Assembly (NCBI RefSeq): GCF_900637055.1
Contig: NZ_LR134338.1
Location: 3,358,001-3,422,000 of the forward strand
Length of the DNA stretch: 64,000 nucleotides
Direction of reading: 5' to 3'
From: Brevibacillus brevis
GTDB lineage: Bacteria > Bacillota > Bacilli > Brevibacillales > Brevibacillaceae
Shown here piece after piece: positions 60,742-64,000 of the stretch (position 1 is the stretch's first letter; every line of letters begins with the position of its first letter). Both the position numbers and the translations under genes were made by a program. The notes under the pieces are model-generated. The model was not told the DNA's origin, searched no databases, and saw only the letters and a list, made by a program, of their open reading frames with translations.

Positions 60742-60942
60742 TTAAATGTGATGAGTAAACAAATAATTCAAGAAAAAACCACCACTGACAACCGCAATCA
60801 CCATGCATACGATGCCACTTTTCACCCGTTCGGAAAGCAATCGCATAAATCCAAGACAGAAAAAGACTCCTGTGACCAAAAAATAAGCGACTCCAACCCA
60901 AAAAATATTCCAAGGCAAGCTCGCAAAATCTACGTTACCCAA
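60742..60942 (-). CDS. Small two-helix membrane protein, unknown function
   Basis: A probable 66-residue protein. Seen: two hydrophobic helices, NIFWVGVAYFLVTGVFFCLG and GIVCMVIAVVSGGFFLNYLF, joined by a short basic loop (FMRLLSERVKSG), the pattern of a real membrane protein. TTG 60942 follows AGGGATGG. The open frame extends upstream to an ATG at 61038, without a site. It is divergent from the multicopper oxidase. No family recognised. Confidence 0.6.
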   Translation of the reverse strand: MGNVDFASLPWNIFWVGVAYFLVTGVFFCLGFMRLLSERVKSGIVCMVIAVVSGGFFLNYLFTHHI

Positions 60943-61127
60943 ACGTGAACACCATCCCTGTCCGATTCTACTGATTACTTGTATGTACGATACTCCATTA
61001 TAGCATTTGTTCACGCTTACTTTCCCATTTTTGCACAATGCGTAACAGAAGTGTCATACATCTTTGTCTTCATGTTTTCTACACAATCGTTTGGTACGCT
61101 TTCTCCAACAGCTCAAAGGAGGAAAAA

Positions 61128-62744
61128 GTGCACATGAACAAACGGAAAATACGCCCATGGGCTTATCCTATCGTTCTAGGTGGCGTTTTGCTGTTATCCG
61201 CTTGCTCCACTGACAATACCACGATGGATCATAATGGACACAACATGAATGCTTCACCCCAAACAGCAGCAGAAACGCAACCGCAGCAGATGTCTGCTTC
61301 CAGCGACTCGTCGATGGAGGTACTTACAGGAAATACGTTTACCCTCACGGCAAAAGAAAATATGCTCCACCTCGATGACAAGACCATGAAAAACGCATGG
61401 ACGTACAACGGAACCGTTCCAGGTCCACAGCTTCGTGTCAAACAAGGGGAAACCATCAGCGTGACGTTGAAAAACGAATTGCCCGAGCCGGTCACCATTC
61501 ACTGGCATGGCTTACCCGTCCCGAATAACATGGACGGAATCCCTGGCGTGACCCAAAATGCCGTAAGACCAAACGAAAGCTTCACCTACAAATTCAAGGT
61601 GGACGTTGCCGGGACATACTGGTACCACTCGCATCAAAACAGCGCCAAGCAGGTAGATAAAGGCTTGTATGGTTCCCTCGTGGTAGAACCGGCTACTCCA
61701 GAGCAAGCCAATAAGGACTTTACCCTCGTTCTCGATGAATGGATGCAGGACGATAGCATGGCAGAAATGCACGGAAGTGGCATGAGCCACGGCACGATGC
61801 CCCCTACTTCCGATAGCTCATCCTCTGGTGGTCACAACATGTCCGGTATGGAGATGCCCATGAGTGACGCTGAGATGATGCCTTTAATGTATACAATCTT
61901 TTCAGTAAACGGAAAAACAGGCCCTGCAATCCAGCCGCTATCTGTTAAAGAAGGAGAGAAAGTCAGAATCCGCCTGATCAATGCCGGATACTTGAACCAC
62001 AAGCTGAACCTGCAAGGTCATGAATTTAAAATCGTGGCAACAGACGGGCAGCCCATCAACAATCCGCCCCTCGTGGGAGGCCAGCTCCTCAATATTGGAC
62101 CAGGCGAACGATATGATCTCGAATTCGTCGCAAACAATCCTGGCAAATGGTTATTAGAGGAGCGCAGCACAAATCCAGGCGCCAAGTCACTGGTCGTGCC
62201 CATCGTCTACGAAGGCTCGGAAACAAAAACAGCCAAATCTGAAGCTGGCGACATGCCAACGATAGACATTACCAAATACGGTGAGGCGGCAAAAAGCAGC
62301 TTTACGCTGGAGCAGAAGTATGACATTACGTATCAAATGGATCTGAACACGGAAACGGCTGATGGAAAAATGGCCTTTACCATCAATGGAAAAACGTTCC
62401 CGGATGTCCCTCCGCTCAACGTCAAAAAAGGCAATCTGGTCAAAGTCACAATGGTGAACAAATCACCAAAAGATATCCACCCGATGCATTTGCACGGACA
62501 TTTCTTCCAAGTATTGAGCAAAAACGGACAGCCTATCACAGGCTCCCCTCTGGTCAAGGATACGCTGAACATTTTACCGGGTGAATCCTACGTAGTCGCC
62601 TTTGAAGCTGACAATCCAGGAGACTGGATGTTCCACTGCCACGATTTGGGCCATGCTGCGCAAGGAATGGTATCCGAAGTAAAATATGAAGGCTTCAAGC
62701 CAGATTTCGTCGTCGACCCTACAGTAGGCAACATGCCGGAATAG
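61128..62744 (+). CDS. Multicopper oxidase lipoprotein
   Basis: A 538-residue exported oxidase. Seen: signal with lipobox LSAC, then a Met/His-rich stretch (MDHNGHNMN), three cupredoxin domains, copper motifs TIHWHGL, YWYHSHQ, HPMHLHGHFF and the T1 site FHCHDLGHAAQGM. A second His/Met-rich insert lies near residues 205-250 (GSGMSHGTMPP; GGHNMSGMEMPM). GTG 61128 is five bases after AAAGGAGG; ATG 61134 is an alternative. Family knowledge: CueO/CopA-like enzymes oxidise Cu(I) and protect from copper; Met-rich inserts bind Cu(I). Confidence 0.93.
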   Translation: MHMNKRKIRPWAYPIVLGGVLLLSACSTDNTTMDHNGHNMNASPQTAAETQPQQMSASSDSSMEVLTGNTFTLTAKENMLHLDDKTMKNAWTYNGTVPGPQLRVKQGETISVTLKNELPEPVTIHWHGLPVPNNMDGIPGVTQNAVRPNESFTYKFKVDVAGTYWYHSHQNSAKQVDKGLYGSLVVEPATPEQANKDFTLVLDEWMQDDSMAEMHGSGMSHGTMPPTSDSSSSGGHNMSGMEMPMSDAEMMPLMYTIFSVNGKTGPAIQPLSVKEGEKVRIRLINAGYLNHKLNLQGHEFKIVATDGQPINNPPLVGGQLLNIGPGERYDLEFVANNPGKWLLEERSTNPGAKSLVVPIVYEGSETKTAKSEAGDMPTIDITKYGEAAKSSFTLEQKYDITYQMDLNTETADGKMAFTINGKTFPDVPPLNVKKGNLVKVTMVNKSPKDIHPMHLHGHFFQVLSKNGQPITGSPLVKDTLNILPGESYVVAFEADNPGDWMFHCHDLGHAAQGMVSEVKYEGFKPDFVVDPTVGNMPE

Positions 62745-62750
62745 CCATAG

Positions 62751-62785
62751 AAAAAAGCAGGAGCCTTCATGGCTTCCTGCTTTTT
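62751..62785. terminator. Bidirectional terminator
   Basis: AAAAAGCAGGAGCC pairs with GGCTTCCTGCTTTTT, between the convergent oxidase and helicase genes. Confidence 0.85.
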
Positions 62786-62787
62786 CC

Positions 62788-64000
62788 TTACGCCAATACA
62801 TCTTCCAAAGACGTTTTCCACTCTACGCCAGTCGGAAAAACATCCTTTACTTGCTGTCTCAGCTTTTCATTTTGGCTCAATTGAGGACTCAAGATCGATA
62901 CCAGACCGCTATCCTCTCGAGAACGGATCAAGCGCCCGATACCTTGACGCAGTCTCAGCAGCATGTAAGGCAAATCGACCTCTTCGAAAGGATTCGCTGC
63001 ACTTTTTCGTTTTGCTGTGAACACAGGATCATTCGGCGGGAATGGCAGTGACCAAATGATCACGTTGGACAGTGAAGGCCCCGGAACATCCAGCCCCTCC
63101 CACAGGCTCACCGCACAGAGACTGCTTTTCTCGTCGTTTTGGAACTGAGAGATCAGATGGCTGATTTCCGCATCTCCTTCAAACAAGAATCGCAGATCTG
63201 TACAGGCAGGCTCGTTTTTGATGGCGACCTTGAATTGCTGTAATTCCTCCATGGAGGCAAACAACAGAAGCGCACTACCCGCTGATTTTTGCAGCAATTG
63301 GGTAGCCTGGCTCATTTTTTCCGCGAATGAGTCTGTCGAAGAAAGTGTCGGTACGTATACCTCCATTTGCTTGTCGTACTCGTATGGAGAAGCCACCGAG
63401 AAAGACAGGTATTGCTCAATGCCCAAGCTGTCCGCCACATACTTGAACGATCCATCAACAGATAAAGTCGCCGACGAGAAGACAATCGGCATCTTTTGAG
63501 AGAATACGCGCTCTTCCAGTACTTCCTGCACCTTTTTTGGCATGACGACCAAGGTCGGCCCTGTAATTTCTTCACTCATCCAGGAAATGACGTGATCCGG
63601 GTCTTGGAAAAGCCCCAGGGCCAGCTGCATCATTTCCAGATGCTCTTCGACAATTCGCAGCTGGAACTCGTCCAACGTATACAGGCCACCCTCTAACGCC
63701 AGCTCTTCTTCAATCCAACCGACAAGGCTCGTAAAGCGGTGGATGGTTGCAATGAGTTCCGGATGAAAATGGATTTCTTTACGGTTGGAGCCCTTCACAG
63801 CCTTGCTCTCTTCGTTCAGTCGGGAGAACATTTCTTCGCTCTGGGCAATAGCTTCTTCAATAGCAATAGCGAGCTCTTCCCTGATCTCACCCTTCAAGAC
63901 ACGCGTAATCGTTTCTTCGAACACGGAGTGATTCAGCTTGTATGTCAATGCTTTTTGGGCAGCAGGCTCCAACAGATGACCCTCGTCAAAGATAACCGAG
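62788..64000 (-). CDS. DinG/XPD-type DNA helicase (N-terminus outside window)
   Basis: The 404 C-terminal residues of an SF2 helicase; the gene continues past the right edge. Seen: the visible part opens with VIFDEGH, the DEAH-type Walker B, then a helical arch-like region, LLLFASMEELQQF, WEGLDVPG (motif V area) and LRQGIGRLIRSREDSG (motif VI with arginine fingers). Family knowledge: DinG-like ATPases unwind DNA or DNA:RNA hybrids; some Firmicute relatives carry an N-terminal exonuclease, which cannot be seen here. Confidence 0.9.
   Translation of the reverse strand, partial: SVIFDEGHLLEPAAQKALTYKLNHSVFEETITRVLKGEIREELAIAIEEAIAQSEEMFSRLNEESKAVKGSNRKEIHFHPELIATIHRFTSLVGWIEEELALEGGLYTLDEFQLRIVEEHLEMMQLALGLFQDPDHVISWMSEEITGPTLVVMPKKVQEVLEERVFSQKMPIVFSSATLSVDGSFKYVADSLGIEQYLSFSVASPYEYDKQMEVYVPTLSSTDSFAEKMSQATQLLQKSAGSALLLFASMEELQQFKVAIKNEPACTDLRFLFEGDAEISHLISQFQNDEKSSLCAVSLWEGLDVPGPSLSNVIIWSLPFPPNDPVFTAKRKSAANPFEEVDLPYMLLRLRQGIGRLIRSREDSGLVSILSPQLSQNEKLRQQVKDVFPTGVEWKTSLEDVLA

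Noticed and set aside
60383..60913. Minus-strand open frame of 176 codons
   Set aside because: Overlaps the small membrane protein gene in another frame, has no ribosome site and an odd composition. Only its end position near a terminator is notable, and that is recorded.

Overview
The window looks like chromosomal DNA of a mid-GC Gram-positive spore-former of the Brevibacillus/Paenibacillaceae type. This is inferred from AGGAGG-type ribosome binding sites on nearly every gene, frequent GTG and TTG starts, lipobox lipoproteins, sigma-A promoters, U-tailed terminators, and a heterocycloanthracin/sonorensin-type bacteriocin locus. No tRNA, rRNA, insertion sequence, phage gene or CRISPR array was seen. 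Most genes lie on the minus strand.

Layout. 1-4.2 kb: a MoxR-type AAA ATPase, a DUF5682 protein and a VWA protein (edge-truncated), resembling E. coli YehL-YehM-YehP. 4.3-9.6 kb: tryptophan 2,3-dioxygenase downstream of a sulfonate/nitrate-type ABC importer, then an amidohydrolase. 9.7-12.9 kb: DedA protein, a GNAT, and an unusual GNAT-class V aminotransferase fusion. 12.98-18.92 kb: a thiazole/oxazole-modified microcin (TOMM) locus with SagB-like dehydrogenase, YcaO cyclodehydratase, ocin-ThiF-like partner and a Cys-rich precursor whose C-terminal half is three octads of seven cyclisable residues plus Phe. 19-28 kb: ctaB, TetR, MFS exporter, small hypothetical and ankyrin proteins, and WYL, TrmB and AraC regulators.

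28.2-38.4 kb: a seven-gene methylmalonyl-CoA operon (biotin carrier, mutA, mutB, meaB, carboxyltransferase, a biotin-carrier-like protein without the biotinylated lysine, biotin carboxylase). A TetR gene lies upstream, and three palindromic operators flank the operon promoter. 38.5-42.1 kb: a VanY-like carboxypeptidase, an orphan peptide-binding lipoprotein and MsrAB. 42.3-53.2 kb: a peptide import and breakdown block (oppBCDF-A, two S9 peptidases, an M20 dipeptidase). It diverges from an unfamiliar three-part regulator across a spacer carrying two copies of a ~30-bp element. 55-64 kb: an esterase, a GNAT, an EamA exporter, an OatA-like cell-wall acetyltransferase with a WalR-box-like site far upstream, a small membrane protein, a multicopper oxidase and an edge-truncated DinG-type helicase.

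The strongest candidate for something new is the TOMM precursor. If its maturation enzymes act on Cys, Ser and Thr as in the family, three uninterrupted runs of seven azol(in)es separated by Phe are possible. Also worth attention are the biotin-less carrier paralogue, the opp-linked regulator with its paired DNA element, and the GNAT-aminotransferase fusion.
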